Notes: a model not told the origin generated them from the letters alone. A stretch of 64,000 bases of DNA from an uncultured Clostridia bacterium (GCA_944392485.1 CALXWO010000007.1:1-64000); one strand, 5' to 3'. Counted from the first letter of the stretch, positions 45,933 through 54,719 are shown. Translations and numbers: made by a program.

Positions 45933-46670
45933 TTAATCTAAAGTAATTCCTACGTTTTCAACCACAAATTTTGCTTGTAATGTATATCCGTCGCTTGGAA
46001 TACTATTAGTTTGTGTCTCAGTTTCTTGTGAGGTTGTGTCGGTTGTGTCTTCTGAAGTTTCTGTATTTTCCTCTTCTTGGTTATTCATATTATTTATTAT
46101 TGAATTGTTTTCCTCAGCATTTTTATTTTCGTCTTCTTCACTATCTATTTGAGAAGTAATAGTAAAGTTCTTTATTTCAAAATTTAATTCTTCATCATTT
46201 TCTATATCATATAAATAATCTGTTATACTTGTATAACTTCCTAGCAATGTAAACTGTAAATCATAAACATCTTTTGTTCCTGTAGCTACTAAGTCTAATG
46301 TTAAAGATTGTACTCCTCTTTCTTTTCTATAATTTCCTAAAATTGTCCATAAATAATGTATTTTGTATTTTTTTACTTCTAAGCTTGTCATTGCGTTTTC
46401 TTCATTGCTATATAATTTTTTGTTTTCATATTGCTGTTTGCTTATTTTAAGCTGTCTTATAGCATTCTCTAGTCCTTCTACTTCTTCAGGATATGTTTTA
46501 TTTGCTAATATATTAGCTTCTTCAAAGTCTGAGTTTAGTTTGCCATTTGCTTCTTTTATTCCTGAAATACTCTGTACTTTTAAAGGACCAATATTTACTC
46601 CTTTTGCAACAGCAAAATATCCTAAAATTAATAATAATATAATTAAAATAGAAATTAGTATTTTTTTCAC
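45933..46670 (-). CDS. PilO-like pilus alignment protein
   Basis: A 245-residue protein with one N-terminal transmembrane helix (ILISILIILLLILGYFAVA), a coiled coil (residues 45-90) and a ferredoxin-like part with LTLDLVATGTKDVYDLQFTL and SYTSITDYLYDIEND, the pattern of PilO. An acidic Glu/Thr/Asn-rich segment and a final strand follow. It is directly downstream of the PilM/PilN fusion, as pilO is in classical clusters. Confidence 0.78.
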   Translation of the reverse strand: MKKILISILIILLLILGYFAVAKGVNIGPLKVQSISGIKEANGKLNSDFEEANILANKTYPEEVEGLENAIRQLKISKQQYENKKLYSNEENAMTSLEVKKYKIHYLWTILGNYRKERGVQSLTLDLVATGTKDVYDLQFTLLGSYTSITDYLYDIENDEELNFEIKNFTITSQIDSEEDENKNAEENNSIINNMNNQEEENTETSEDTTDTTSQETETQTNSIPSDGYTLQAKFVVENVGITLD

Positions 46671-46695
46671 GATTTTCTCCTCTTTTTTTAAGCTT

Positions 46696-48345
46696 TTAGT
46701 ATGGTAAATTTCCTGTTATTGTAACTAAAACAAAGTCTCCTTGTTTTTCTCCTGAAGTTGAAGTAACATCTGTTAGGATTCCTTCATTTTTAATTTTTGC
46801 TATAAAATATCCTAATTGCTCATATTCTTTTGATTGTGCTAATATAACTACTTGCTTATCTGTTTGATTTTGTATAGACAAAAGTTGTACTTCTTTAGGG
46901 ATATTAAACATTATTTCTGTTAAAAAGTTTGGCAATGCATTCTTTTTAGCATAGCTTTCTGTAATTCTGTTATTAGCCTCATCTATTTGAGCTATCATAT
47001 CATCATATTGTGCTTTTCTATCTGTTACAAGTTTTGTATTATTTGTTATTTTTGACACTTCTGCTTTAGATTCATTAATATATGAATTTATTTCTTGTTC
47101 TTTATCAGAAATTTGCTTATTAATAAATCCAGAAAAAGCTCCATACACTAATATTATAGCAAGCAAAGACACAGCTGTTCTTATCATGTTTATTTCTATT
47201 TGATCTAATGCTTTTTTAAAGTCCGAAGTAAATAATTCTTTTAATTTATCTAATATATTTGTATTAGAGTTTATATTGCCTGATTTTTTTCCTTTTTTTG
47301 GACCGTTCCCAATATCAATTGATTGATTTAATTTTTCTAAAGCACTTACTTTTTTAAAGTTAATTTCTTTTACACCTATGCCAACACCTTGTAATCCTAA
47401 TGATATTGCTGAATTAACCTCTAAATAATCTTTAATATTTATTTTTAAATTTGATTTATTTATAAAATATGGAAATAATATTTCGCACTTTTTATCTGGG
47501 AAATTTTCTTGGAAGTATAAGTCAATATTATTAATAACTGCTGCAAGCCCTGTAATATAAATTTCTTGTATATCTAATTGACTATTTTTTATACTTTCTT
47601 TAATTTCTTCTACTATGCTATATAATACTGGCATAATATCTTCCATATATTCATTTTCTTCTATTTGAAGATTTCTACCTTGAGATGTATATATTGTTGT
47701 ATTTTTACATATTTCATATGCTTTTGCATATGAGTTTTCTTTTGTTATTATGTTTTCAAATATTTGATCCATTCCCCTGTTTATTTTGTCTGCTCTATAT
47801 GTTTTACCATCAATAATATAAGTAATAGAAGTATCTTTTTCTATATTAACTATTACTTTATTCTTGCTATTGTTTTTTAATAAGTTTGTAATTGTAAGTG
47901 GTAATGGAGATAAATTATTAACTCTGTATCCTGATAACAATTGTAGCCTTGATGCAATACTAGATTTTTCTACATATGAATAAATACTTATTAATTTATC
48001 TCTATCTTCTAAATTTGGAACCAAAATATTTCTATATTCTAAAGCATTATAATTTTTACCATTTTCATTACAGAAATATTCAAATTCAGTTTTAGCAGCT
48101 TTATCTATGTCTTTTTTGTTTAGCAAACTAAATAAATTAGCATAAGTATAATTTTCGTCTAAAAGATTCACACTAATAGGAGTTCTAAAACTAAATGTTT
48201 CACTAACAATTTGTTTTATTGCATCATAAATATTGTCATAAAATTTTATTCCATATGAATCTATTTTTACATTATCGTGATCTTTAGAAACTTTTGCATA
48301 TTTAATTAAATTATTTTCGATATAAAGTCCTAAACAACTTGACAT
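46696..48345 (-). CDS. PilM-PilN fusion protein
   Basis: About 549 residues. The N-terminal 350 residues form a PilM-type actin-like ATPase (CLGLYIENNLIKYAKVSK, KVIVNIEKDTSITYIIDG, EIYITGLAAVINNIDLYF, ISLGLQGVGIG). A transmembrane helix (MIRTAVSLLAIILVYGAF), a coiled coil and a PilN-like periplasmic domain (LPNFLTEIMFNIPKEVQLLSI, YEQLGYFIAKIKNEGILTDV) follow. PilM and PilN are usually separate proteins that bind each other, so the fusion fixes their pairing. ATG 48345 has AAGGAGAAAAAA upstream; longer starts lack a ribosome site. Confidence 0.82.
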   Translation of the reverse strand: MSSCLGLYIENNLIKYAKVSKDHDNVKIDSYGIKFYDNIYDAIKQIVSETFSFRTPISVNLLDENYTYANLFSLLNKKDIDKAAKTEFEYFCNENGKNYNALEYRNILVPNLEDRDKLISIYSYVEKSSIASRLQLLSGYRVNNLSPLPLTITNLLKNNSKNKVIVNIEKDTSITYIIDGKTYRADKINRGMDQIFENIITKENSYAKAYEICKNTTIYTSQGRNLQIEENEYMEDIMPVLYSIVEEIKESIKNSQLDIQEIYITGLAAVINNIDLYFQENFPDKKCEILFPYFINKSNLKINIKDYLEVNSAISLGLQGVGIGVKEINFKKVSALEKLNQSIDIGNGPKKGKKSGNINSNTNILDKLKELFTSDFKKALDQIEINMIRTAVSLLAIILVYGAFSGFINKQISDKEQEINSYINESKAEVSKITNNTKLVTDRKAQYDDMIAQIDEANNRITESYAKKNALPNFLTEIMFNIPKEVQLLSIQNQTDKQVVILAQSKEYEQLGYFIAKIKNEGILTDVTSTSGEKQGDFVLVTITGNLPY

Positions 48346-48605
48346 TTTTTTCTCCTTAGTTTTATTATTATGATTTCTTGTTTTTTTTATTTGATACTTG
48401 AACATTTTTTTAATTTTTACAAAATATTCAAAAGCAACAATTTTTTTCATCATTATTTTATATTAAATTACCCAAAAGTCAATAATCTTAGAGCAATTGT
48501 AACGTAATTGTAATATAAATGTAATATACGGTTTTTGAAATAAATTTGTATATTTATAACATTTTTGGAAAGTATATAGATATCAAAATATTTGGAGGGT
48601 TTAGT

Positions 48606-48836
48606 ATGACTGTTGAAAAACATTTAAGAGTTACAGGTGTCTCTAATGTTTCTTGGAAAGATGCCATAAATAAAACAATTATTGAGGCTTCTAAAACAAT
48701 TGATTATATTACATCTATTAAAGTTTTAGAACAAAAGGCTAAAATCGATGGCAATAAAATTATTGAATACTATTCTACTATTGATTTATGTTTTAGCATT
48801 GATGAAGAAAGACTTACAAAAAAGGAGAATTTTTAA
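48606..48836 (+). CDS. dodecin-like small protein
   Basis: A 77-residue protein with the dodecin fold pattern: VEKHLRVTGVSNVSWKDAINKTIIEASKTIDYITSIKVLEQKAKIDGNKIIEYYSTIDL, i.e. strand, helix, strand, strand. Dodecins form 12-mers that bind flavins or CoA. ATG 48606 follows TTTGGAGGG. Its stop overlaps the spoVAC start by one base, so it is translationally coupled to the spore-membrane operon and may act in the spore. Confidence 0.85.
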   Translation: MTVEKHLRVTGVSNVSWKDAINKTIIEASKTIDYITSIKVLEQKAKIDGNKIIEYYSTIDLCFSIDEERLTKKENF

Positions 48837-49294
48837 TGAAAAAAATTAACACTCAAAAAGAATACCAAGAATATGTAAATAAAAAGTCCCCTAATTCTCC
48901 CATTTTTAAAAATTGTTTAAATGCTTTTTTGGTTGGCGGATTAATTTGCGTAATTGGTCAATTTATAATGGAATTTTGCAAATTCAGAGGCTTAAGTACA
49001 GATTTGAGTTCTACAATTACATCTGTAATTTTAATATTTTTAAGTGCCTTTCTTACTTCGCTAAATATTTTTAATAAAATTGGTAAATTTGCAGGTGCAG
49101 GCTCTCTTGTTCCAATTACAGGATTTGCAAATTCTATTGTTTCGCCTTCTATTGAGTATAAATCAGAAGGATATATTATGGGTGTGGGTGCCAAGATGTT
49201 TACTGTTGCAGGTCCTGTGCTTGTCTATGGAATATCTACTTCTATATTAGTTGGAATTATATATTTGATTTTTAATATGCAATCTATGGTATAA
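48836..49294 (+). CDS. spoVAC: stage V sporulation protein AC
   Basis: Membrane component of the SpoVA channel that moves Ca-dipicolinate into the forespore and out at germination. It has 152 residues and four or five hydrophobic segments, with FLVGGLICVIGQFIMEF, AGAGSLVPITGFANSIVSPSIEYKSEGYIMGVGAKMFTVAGPVLVYG, the family hallmark. It starts at the overlap with the dodecin-like gene. The stop GTA-TAA runs directly into a repeat. Confidence 0.96.
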   Translation: MKKINTQKEYQEYVNKKSPNSPIFKNCLNAFLVGGLICVIGQFIMEFCKFRGLSTDLSSTITSVILIFLSAFLTSLNIFNKIGKFAGAGSLVPITGFANSIVSPSIEYKSEGYIMGVGAKMFTVAGPVLVYGISTSILVGIIYLIFNMQSMV

Positions 49295-49435
49295 ATTGTA
49301 ATTTGCTTTGCAAATTACAGTTAAAAGTTAAGAGTGAAGAGTTAAAAGTAATTGTTGATTTTTTGTTGAAATCAACAAAAAATCTTCATTTACTATTCAC
49401 TTTTCACTTTTAGTTCTTAACTATTGTAATTTGCG
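49293..49435. repeat. palindromic repeat with 7-bp periodic arms, type 2
   Basis: Starts with AAATTGTAATTTGC-TTTGC flush with the spoVAC stop, then the same AGTTAAR 7-bp units, hairpin centre and ACTTTTC-like units as the copies at 9145 and 35702. Its right end is shared with the next repeat. Confidence 0.9.
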
Positions 49436-49533
49436 TGTGTTCGGGTGAATTCAGGACAGTCCCAAAAATCCCCATGTTTGGTGATTTTTAGGGACAGTCC
49501 CTAGAATTCCCCCTCACACACAAATTACAATTT
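49423..49533. repeat. palindromic repeat, type 4, fused to the preceding one
   Basis: ATTGTAATTTGCGTGTG to CACACAAATTACAATTT with a core of GGGACTGTCC / GGACAGTCCC inverted copies and GAATTC/GAATTC near the ends. It shares the ATTGTAATTTG joint with the type 2 unit before it, forming a composite. Confidence 0.88.
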
Positions 49534-49546
49534 ACGAGGAGGTTTT

Positions 49547-50558
49547 ATGCAAAAATTAGGTAAACAAACTATTAAATTTGATAATCCAATTTCAATTTTA
49601 GAGACTTCTTCTATTGTTGGTCCTAAAGAATCAGAGGGTCCTTTAGCTAATTTTTTTGATAAATGCTTAGATGACGAATTTTGGGGAGAAAAAACATGGG
49701 AAAAAGCAGAAAGTAAAATAATTAAGGAAACGGTTAATTCCAGTATTATAAAATCAAAACTTTCTGTAGATCAAATTGATTATTGTTTTGCTGGAGACTT
49801 ATTAAACCAATGTATTTCATCTAGTTTTGGATTAAGAGATTTAGGCATTCCTTTTTTCGGAATTTTTGGTGCTTGCTCGACTTTTGTTGAAGCATTGAGT
49901 CTTGCTTCTGTTTTTATAGGTTCTGGCAGTGCATCAAATATAATTGCGGCCACATCTAGCCATTTTTGTAGTGCAGAAAAACAATTTAGATTCCCCCTAG
50001 AACTTGGAAACCAAAGGCCTCCTTCATCCCAATGGACAGTAACAGGAGCAGGCTCTGCAATTGTATCAAAAAATCGGAAAAGGGCCATATATAACTAGCA
50101 TTACAACAGGAAAAATAATAGATATGGGTATTAAAGACGCAAATAATATGGGTGCTGCAATGGCTCCCGCGTTTGTAGATACACTTTTAACTCATTTTAA
50201 AGAAACAGGCAGAACTCCAAATTATTATGATGGAATTTTTTCTGGAGATTTGGGGTATATTGGAAAAGAAATTGCAATAGAATTATGCAATAGCAATGGT
50301 TATAACATAAAAAACAACTACAATGATTGTGGAGTAATGATTTTTGATAAAGAAAAACAAGATACTCATTCTGGTGGTTCTGGTTGTGCATGTTGCGGAA
50401 CAGTTTTTTCTGGATACTTATTTAATCAGTTAAAGCAAAAGAAATTAAATAAAATTCTACTTGTTGCAACAGGTGCATTAACAAATGCAACTACCTCTCA
50501 ACAAGGCGAATCCATCCCCGGTATTGCTCATGCAATTTCTATAGAAAACTCGATTTAA
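49547..50558 (+). CDS. spoVAD: stage V sporulation protein AD, CGG +1 frameshift
   Basis: Thiolase-fold, dipicolinate-binding soluble part of the SpoVA channel. About 336 residues: SSIVGPKESEGPLANFFDKCL, DYCFAGDLLNQCISSSFGLR, GIFGACSTFVEALSLA and SSHFCSAEKQFRFPLELGNQRPP. Frame 0 stops soon after CGG 50075-50077. The +1 frame gives KN-GKGPYITSITTGKIIDMG, then KDANNMGAAMAPAFVDTL, SGDLGYIG and HSGGSGCACCG to the stop at 50558. ATG 49547 follows CGAGGAGGTTTT, itself flush with a repeat. A perfect family match only with the shift. Confidence 0.96.
50075..50078 (+). other. +1 shift site CGGA in spoVAD
   Basis: Context AAT-CGG-A. Skipping C yields Gly177 before KGPYIT; frame 0 stops seven codons later. 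Confidence 0.95.
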
Positions 50559-50735
50559 ATTGTAATTTGTGTGATTGTATTTTGTTTTTGGAATTTGGTT
50601 TTTCGCTGTAGGGGGCGCTGTCTTCGGCGCCCCGTATACCCGATTTTCGGGTCGCCCAGGAGTGCGACCCCTACAACGTTGAGGAAACGACCCATCAAGA
50701 ACCGTCCCATTTGAGACACATACAAATTACAATTT
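50557..50735. repeat. palindromic intergenic repeat, GC-rich core type 1
   Basis: AAATTGTAATTTGTG directly after the spoVAD stop, to CAAATTACAATTT; core in the same orientation as at 1892. It separates spoVAD from spoVAE inside the operon. Confidence 0.92.
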
Positions 50736-50752
50736 GTAGAAAGGAATATATT

Positions 50753-51144
50753 ATGCAGGATTTTTTTAATAATTTAGATTGGATGCAAATTTTAAGGGCT
50801 TTTGTGGTAGGTGGTCTAATATGTATAATTGGTCAGATTTTAATAGACAAAACTAAATTAACTTCTGCAAGAATACTTGTTATTTTTGTAACCACTGGTG
50901 CAATTTTACGGAGGTTTGCGGGATTTATCAATATTTAGTTGATTTTGCTGGAGCTGGTGCAACAGTACCTTTAACTGGATTTGGCAATCTTCTTGCAAAA
51001 GGAGCAATTCAAAAAGTTCAAGAAACTGGACTAATTGGTGCTTTTACTGGAGGAACTGCTGCCGCCGCCGGAGGAATTGCCGCTGCCATTTTCTTTGGAT
51101 ATATTGCTTCACTTGTTTCAAAACCTAAAATGAAGAAGCAATAA
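50753..51144 (+). CDS. spoVAE: stage V sporulation protein AE, two successive CGG +1 frameshifts
   Basis: Third SpoVA channel membrane protein, about 129 residues. ATG 50753 follows AGAAAGGAATATATT. Frame 0 reads FFNNLDWMQILRAFVVGGLI, IIGQILIDKTKLT and VTTGAIL, then meets CGG (50909-50911). The +1 frame reads GGL and meets a second CGG (50919-50921, followed by G). A further +1 step gives GIYQYLVDFAGAGATVPLTG, then FGNLLAKGAIQKVQETGLIG and GGIAAAIFFGYIASLVSKPK to the stop at 51144. The restored LGGLGIY-x-x-LVDFAGAGATVPLTGFG is the family core. Two shifts 10 bases apart, both needed, argue strongly against chance indels. Confidence 0.95.
50909..50912 (+). other. first +1 shift site CGGA in spoVAE
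   Basis: Context TTA-CGG-A. Skipping C yields Gly53 of LGGLG. Confidence 0.94.
50919..50922 (+). other. second +1 shift site CGGG in spoVAE
   Basis: Context TTG-CGG-G, in the frame set by the first shift. Skipping C yields Gly56 (GGG codon). Confidence 0.94.
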
Positions 51145-51179
51145 AAAAGGAATTGAATTTGTTTTCAATTCCTTTTTTA
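51145..51179. terminator. bidirectional terminator
   Basis: AAAAAAGGAATTGAA / TTCAATTCCTTTTTT stem between the convergent spoVAE and rplT. Confidence 0.92.
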
Positions 51180-51191
51180 TAAATTATTTAA

Positions 51192-51542
51192 CTATGCTTT
51201 TTTTGCGATTTCTGCAATTTCTGCAAATGCTTTACTGTCGTTTACAGCTAAATCTGCTAACATTTTTCTATTAATTGTAACATTAGCCTTTTTTAATCCT
51301 GCTATCATTTTGCTATATGTTGTTCCATTCATTCTTGCAGCTGCGTTTATTCTTGTAATCCATAATTTTCTAAAATCACTTTTTTTATCTTTTCTTCCAA
51401 CATATGCATATGATAAAGATTTTAATACTGCTTGATTTGCATTTCTAAATCTATAGCTTTTTGCTCCAAAGTATCCTTTTGCTTGTTTTAATACTTTTTT
51501 ATGTTTTTTTCTTGTTATTCTTGCTGTTTTTACTCTTGCCAT
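51192..51542 (-). CDS. rplT: ribosomal protein L20
   Basis: Large-subunit assembly protein that in Firmicutes also represses its own infC-rpmI-rplT operon by binding the leader. It has 116 residues: [42 protein letters not shown], then [27 protein letters not shown]. Length and order (last gene of the operon) are normal. Confidence 0.97.
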   Translation of the reverse strand: MARVKTARITRKKHKKVLKQAKGYFGAKSYRFRNANQAVLKSLSYAYVGRKDKKSDFRKLWITRINAAARMNGTTYSKMIAGLKKANVTINRKMLADLAVNDSKAFAEIAEIAKKA

Positions 51543-51555
51543 TTATTTTCCCTCC

Positions 51556-51756
51556 TTAATTTCCGTATGGTAATAACTTCTTAACACCTGCTTCGCATGT
51601 TTTATCTGCGTAAGCACTTACTCTTCTTGACATTTTTTGTCTTTTTGTTTTTGTTGCTAATCTATGTCTAGAATTAGCTGATGTTCTTTTTACTTTTCCT
51701 TTTGCTGTATAAGAATATCTTTTTGCAGCTGCTTTATTTGTTTTTAACTTTGGCAT
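51556..51756 (-). CDS. rpmI: ribosomal protein L35
   Basis: A 66-residue, very basic large-subunit protein with the L35 pattern PKLKTNKAAAKRYSYTAKGKVKRTSANSRH and the ending KKLLPYGN. It lies between infC and rplT with short gaps (18 and 13 bases). Confidence 0.97.
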   Translation of the reverse strand: MPKLKTNKAAAKRYSYTAKGKVKRTSANSRHRLATKTKRQKMSRRVSAYADKTCEAGVKKLLPYGN

Positions 51757-51774
51757 TTTTTTACCTCCTTAAGA

Positions 51775-52290
51775 TTATTTATTATTATTTGGTGCTAGTA
51801 TTATAAACATATTTTTTCCTTCTAATAAAGGTTTCTTTTCTAAAACTGAAACTTCTGACAATTCTTCTGAAAATTTGTTTAATACTTGCTCACCTAATTT
51901 TACATAGTTTAATTCTCTGCCTCTAAATCTAACAGTAATTTTAACTTTGTTTCCATCATTTAAAAACTTTTTTGCATTTTTTACTTTAAAATTAAAATCG
52001 TGTTCTTCTATATTTGGTGTAACTCTTAATTCTTTTAATTCAAAAGTTTTTTGTTTTTTCTTAGATTCTTTTTCTTTTTTTGCTTGCTCAAATTTGTATT
52101 TGCCATAATCCATTAATTTACACACAGGATTGTTTGGATTTGAAGAAACTAAAACCAAATCCATATTTTTATCCATAGCAAAATTTATAGCATCTCTTAT
52201 TGGCATTTTCTCTAATTTTTCCCCATTGTTGTCTATTACCTGAACTTCTTTGAATCTTATTTGTTCGTTTATTAATAGGTCTTGTTTTAT
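51775..52290 (-). CDS. infC: translation initiation factor IF-3, non-AUG start
   Basis: IF-3 checks the start codon and keeps 30S subunits free. The C-terminal domain is clear (ELRVTPNIEEHDFNFKVKNAKKFLNDGNKVKITVRFRGRE). The N-terminal domain needs codons upstream of the first ATG (52206): LLINEQIRFKEVQVIDNNG. GGAGGTGA at 52304-52297 is followed at once by ATT (52296) and, 9 bases from GGAGG, by ATA (52290). ATA gives the best spacing and the family-like opening KQDLLINEQIR; ATT would match the AUU known for infC elsewhere. Either is discriminated against by IF-3, which would allow self-control. It is first gene of the infC-rpmI-rplT operon. Confidence 0.93.
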   Translation of the reverse strand: MKQDLLINEQIRFKEVQVIDNNGEKLEKMPIRDAINFAMDKNMDLVLVSSNPNNPVCKLMDYGKYKFEQAKKEKESKKKQKTFELKELRVTPNIEEHDFNFKVKNAKKFLNDGNKVKITVRFRGRELNYVKLGEQVLNKFSEELSEVSVLEKKPLLEGKNMFIILAPNNNK

Positions 52291-52299
52291 ATTAATTCA

Positions 52300-52579
52300 C
52301 CTCCAGACAAATGAAAATCTTCGTCTTGCGTTGTCAAACTTCATTCAAAATTTTTCGATGTACTTTTGTACTATCTTAAAATTTTTCATTTGTTTTCCTA
52401 GCAATACTCGTTTTTGATTTGTCTCACCTTTCTTCTTTTTAGTAAAACAAATTAAAAAACTTGTTCTAAAGAACAAGTTGATCCAAATCAATATTTATAT
52501 TACCTATTTTATTTATAATTTAAATATTTACCTTTTTCCATTATGGTTAAGGTGAGAAATGGATTCTTCTTCTTTAACT
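52300..52579 (-). promoter_or_regulatory. infC leader with attenuator (L20-leader-like)
   Basis: The transcript leader holds a terminator hairpin (AACTTGTTC / GAACAAGTT, 52479-52458, then TTTTTT). It is flanked by two mutually complementary segments, TCTCACCTT (from 52557) and AAGGTGAGA (from 52430), that can form a long-range pairing enclosing the terminator. In low-GC Firmicutes this operon is controlled by L20 binding such a leader; matching that mechanism here is inferred. Confidence 0.75.
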
Positions 52580-52585
52580 TTATAA

Positions 52586-52614
52586 ATAATAACCTATTTT
52601 TTTAAAAAAGTCAA
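52586..52614 (-). promoter_or_regulatory. promoter of infC-rpmI-rplT
   Basis: TTGACT (52614-52609), 17-base spacer, TATTAT (52591-52586); start of transcription near 52579. Confidence 0.8.
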
Positions 52615-52623
52615 TGCTTTTTG

Positions 52624-52652
52624 TTGACTTTTTTAAATTTATATATTAAAAT
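52624..52652 (+). promoter_or_regulatory. promoter of rplM-rpsI
   Basis: TTGACT (52624-52629), 17-base spacer, TAAAAT (52647-52652), divergent from the infC promoter. It leaves a leader of about 100 bases before ATG 52758, in which I see no clear hairpin set. Confidence 0.7.
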
Positions 52653-52757
52653 AGTTTGGTACGAATATTTGCACGAATATATTTATCCTATTACCCGGTA
52701 GACAAAATATTTTCTTGCAATATTAATTATATTATATAAGGGAGGAACTTTTTTAAT

Positions 52758-53195
52758 ATGAATAATACAACATATATGGCAAAAAAAGGTGAACTTGAAA
52801 GTAAATGGTATATAATAGATGCTAGTAATAAGCCATTAGGTAGAGTAGCTGCTGAGGCTGCAAAATTATTAAGAGGAAAACATAAACCAACATTTACACC
52901 AAATCAAGATACAGGTGATCACGTTATTATATTAAATGTAAAAGACGTTATTTTAACAGGAAAAAAATTAGATCAAAAAATATATAGACATCATTCAGGA
53001 TATATTGGAGGAATGAAAGAAACATCAGCAAGAGATATGCTTTCTAAAAATCCAGAAAAAGCTATGCTTCTTGCAATAAAAGGAATGTTACCTCATAATA
53101 GACTAGGAAGAAAAATGATTAATAAAGTAAGAATTTATGCTGGAGCAGAACATGAAAACCAAGCACAAAAACCTGAAATTTGGGAGGTAAAATAA
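52758..53195 (+). CDS. rplM: ribosomal protein L13
   Basis: Early-assembling large-subunit protein of 145 residues. Family blocks: [68 protein letters not shown] and [24 protein letters not shown] 52758 follows GGGAGGAACTTTTTTAAT. It ends 1 base before rpsI, the standard pair. Confidence 0.97.
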   Translation: MNNTTYMAKKGELESKWYIIDASNKPLGRVAAEAAKLLRGKHKPTFTPNQDTGDHVIILNVKDVILTGKKLDQKIYRHHSGYIGGMKETSARDMLSKNPEKAMLLAIKGMLPHNRLGRKMINKVRIYAGAEHENQAQKPEIWEVK

Positions 53196-53196
53196 T

Positions 53197-53601
53197 ATGG
53201 CAGCAAAAAAAGAAAAAATAACATTTTATGGAACAGGTAGAAGAAAAAAATCAATAGCAAGAGTAAGAATTACAAATGGAAATGGCAAAATTACAATAAA
53301 CAATAAAACTCTTGATGAATTCTTTGGTATTGAAACTTTAAAAGTTATAGTAAAACAACCTTTAGTTTCAACAAATTCATTAGATAAATTTGATGTTGTA
53401 GCCAAAGTTACTGGCGGTGGAATTAGTGGTCAAGCAGGTGCTGTAAGACATGGTATTGCAAGAGCTTTAGTAGAAGCAAATGCAGAATACAGACCAGTTC
53501 TTAAATCAGCAGGTTTCTTAACAAGAGATGCTAGAATGAAAGAACGTAAAAAATATGGTCTTAAGAAAGCAAGAAAAGCACCACAATTTTCAAAAAGATA
53601 A
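53197..53601 (+). CDS. rpsI: ribosomal protein S9
   Basis: Small-subunit protein whose C-terminal tail reaches the P-site tRNA. It has 134 residues with [67 protein letters not shown], including the universal SKR ending. A GGGAGGTAAAAT ribosome site lies within the end of rplM. Confidence 0.97.
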   Translation: MAAKKEKITFYGTGRRKKSIARVRITNGNGKITINNKTLDEFFGIETLKVIVKQPLVSTNSLDKFDVVAKVTGGGISGQAGAVRHGIARALVEANAEYRPVLKSAGFLTRDARMKERKKYGLKKARKAPQFSKR

Positions 53602-53612
53602 TATTAAAACAA

Positions 53613-53643
53613 ATAAAAATCCAGATTTTATTCTGGATTTTTT
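53613..53643. terminator. bidirectional terminator
   Basis: AAAATCCAGA / TCTGGATTTTTT hairpin between convergent rpsI and the small minus-strand gene. Confidence 0.9.
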
Positions 53644-53645
53644 AT

Positions 53646-53897
53646 TTATAAATTTAAATCTTTTTCTATATATTCTGCATTTTCTGGAGTAATTAATTGG
53701 CTAGTTAATAATTCTAATATTTCTTTTATTTTTCTTTTTTTATTTGTTATATTTTCTATAACTTTGCTGATTAATATCTCATTATTCATCTCTCTTACTA
53801 TTTCTACTCCATAACCTTTTCCTGTCAATTCATAATATTTTATTTTGCTTTGTGAATTTGGTTTGTTAATTTCTACGGTTGCATATAATTCTCTCAA
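53646..53897 (-). CDS. small protein, DUF6514-like
   Basis: About 83 residues starting at TTG 53897 (AAAGAGGTG 7 bases upstream), reading LRELYATVEINKPNSQSKIKYYELTGKGYGVEIVRE, followed by a helical C-terminal half (VIENITNKKRKIKEILELLTSQLITPENAEYIEKDL). The pattern of strand pairs followed by helices and the size remind me of the clostridial DUF6514 family; the match is from memory and tentative. Function unknown. Longer starts lack a ribosome site. Confidence 0.6.
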   Translation of the reverse strand: MRELYATVEINKPNSQSKIKYYELTGKGYGVEIVREMNNEILISKVIENITNKKRKIKEILELLTSQLITPENAEYIEKDLNL

Positions 53898-54039
53898 TTT
53901 TTTACACCTCTTTTCTTTTGTGCTTAAAAACAAATAGACAGCCCCTGTCTTTTGATAGGCAGGTATCTGGCTATCTAGTAAAATAATTATATATTATTCT
54001 GGCAGAATAATTTGTCGCATTTTGTTGTTTATGATAAAA

Positions 54040-54082
54040 AAAATACAAATGTCGCTTTTGCGTCATTTGTATTTTTTTAGAG
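54040..54082. terminator. bidirectional terminator
   Basis: AAAAAAATACAAATG / CATTTGTATTTTTTT stem with a loop of about 12 bases, downstream of rubrerythrin on the minus strand. Confidence 0.88.
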
Positions 54083-54101
54083 TAATTTTTTTACCTTAAA
54101 T

Positions 54102-54641
54102 TTAATAATTTTCTGCTTTAAGTTCAAAATATGCTTTTGGATGAGCACATACTGGGCAAACTTCTGGAGCTTCTTTACCAATATGAATATGTCCACAATT
54201 TCTACATTTCCATATTTTATCTCCATCTTTGCTAAATACTAATCCGTTTTCTAAATTTTCTAATAATTTCATATATCTTTCTTCATGCTCTTTTTCTATT
54301 TTAGCAACACCTTCGAATAATTCTGCAATATTGTCAAATCCTTCTTCTCTTGCTTCTTTTGCCATTCTGTCATACATATCTGTCCACTCAAAATTTTCTC
54401 CTGCAGCTGCAGCTTTTAAATTTTCTGCTGTTGAAGGAATTCCATCATTTAATAGTTTAAACCACATTTTTGCATGTTCTTTTTCGTTATCTGCTGTTTC
54501 TTGGAATATTGCTGCTATTTGCTCATATCCGTCTTTTTTTGCTTTACTTGCAAAATATGTATATTTATTTCTTGCTTGTGATTCACCAGCAAATGCCTCC
54601 ATTAAATTTTTTTCTGTTTTTGTTCCTTTTAAATCTGCCAT
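54102..54641 (-). CDS. rbr: rubrerythrin
   Basis: Non-haem diiron peroxidase that protects anaerobes from hydrogen peroxide. The 179-residue protein has the ferritin-like domain with [37 protein letters not shown] and [19 protein letters not shown] (iron-binding Glu/His), and a C-terminal rubredoxin domain with [12 protein letters not shown] and [11 protein letters not shown] (four Cys). ATG 54641 follows TAGGAGGTATAATA. It supports an anaerobic host. Confidence 0.97.
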   Translation of the reverse strand: MADLKGTKTEKNLMEAFAGESQARNKYTYFASKAKKDGYEQIAAIFQETADNEKEHAKMWFKLLNDGIPSTAENLKAAAAGENFEWTDMYDRMAKEAREEGFDNIAELFEGVAKIEKEHEERYMKLLENLENGLVFSKDGDKIWKCRNCGHIHIGKEAPEVCPVCAHPKAYFELKAENY

Positions 54642-54719
54642 TATTATACCTCCTAAATTATTTCTATTTCTTTATATTAATTTTATATCATATTCATTTT
54701 ATAAAATCAAGTGTTAGAT

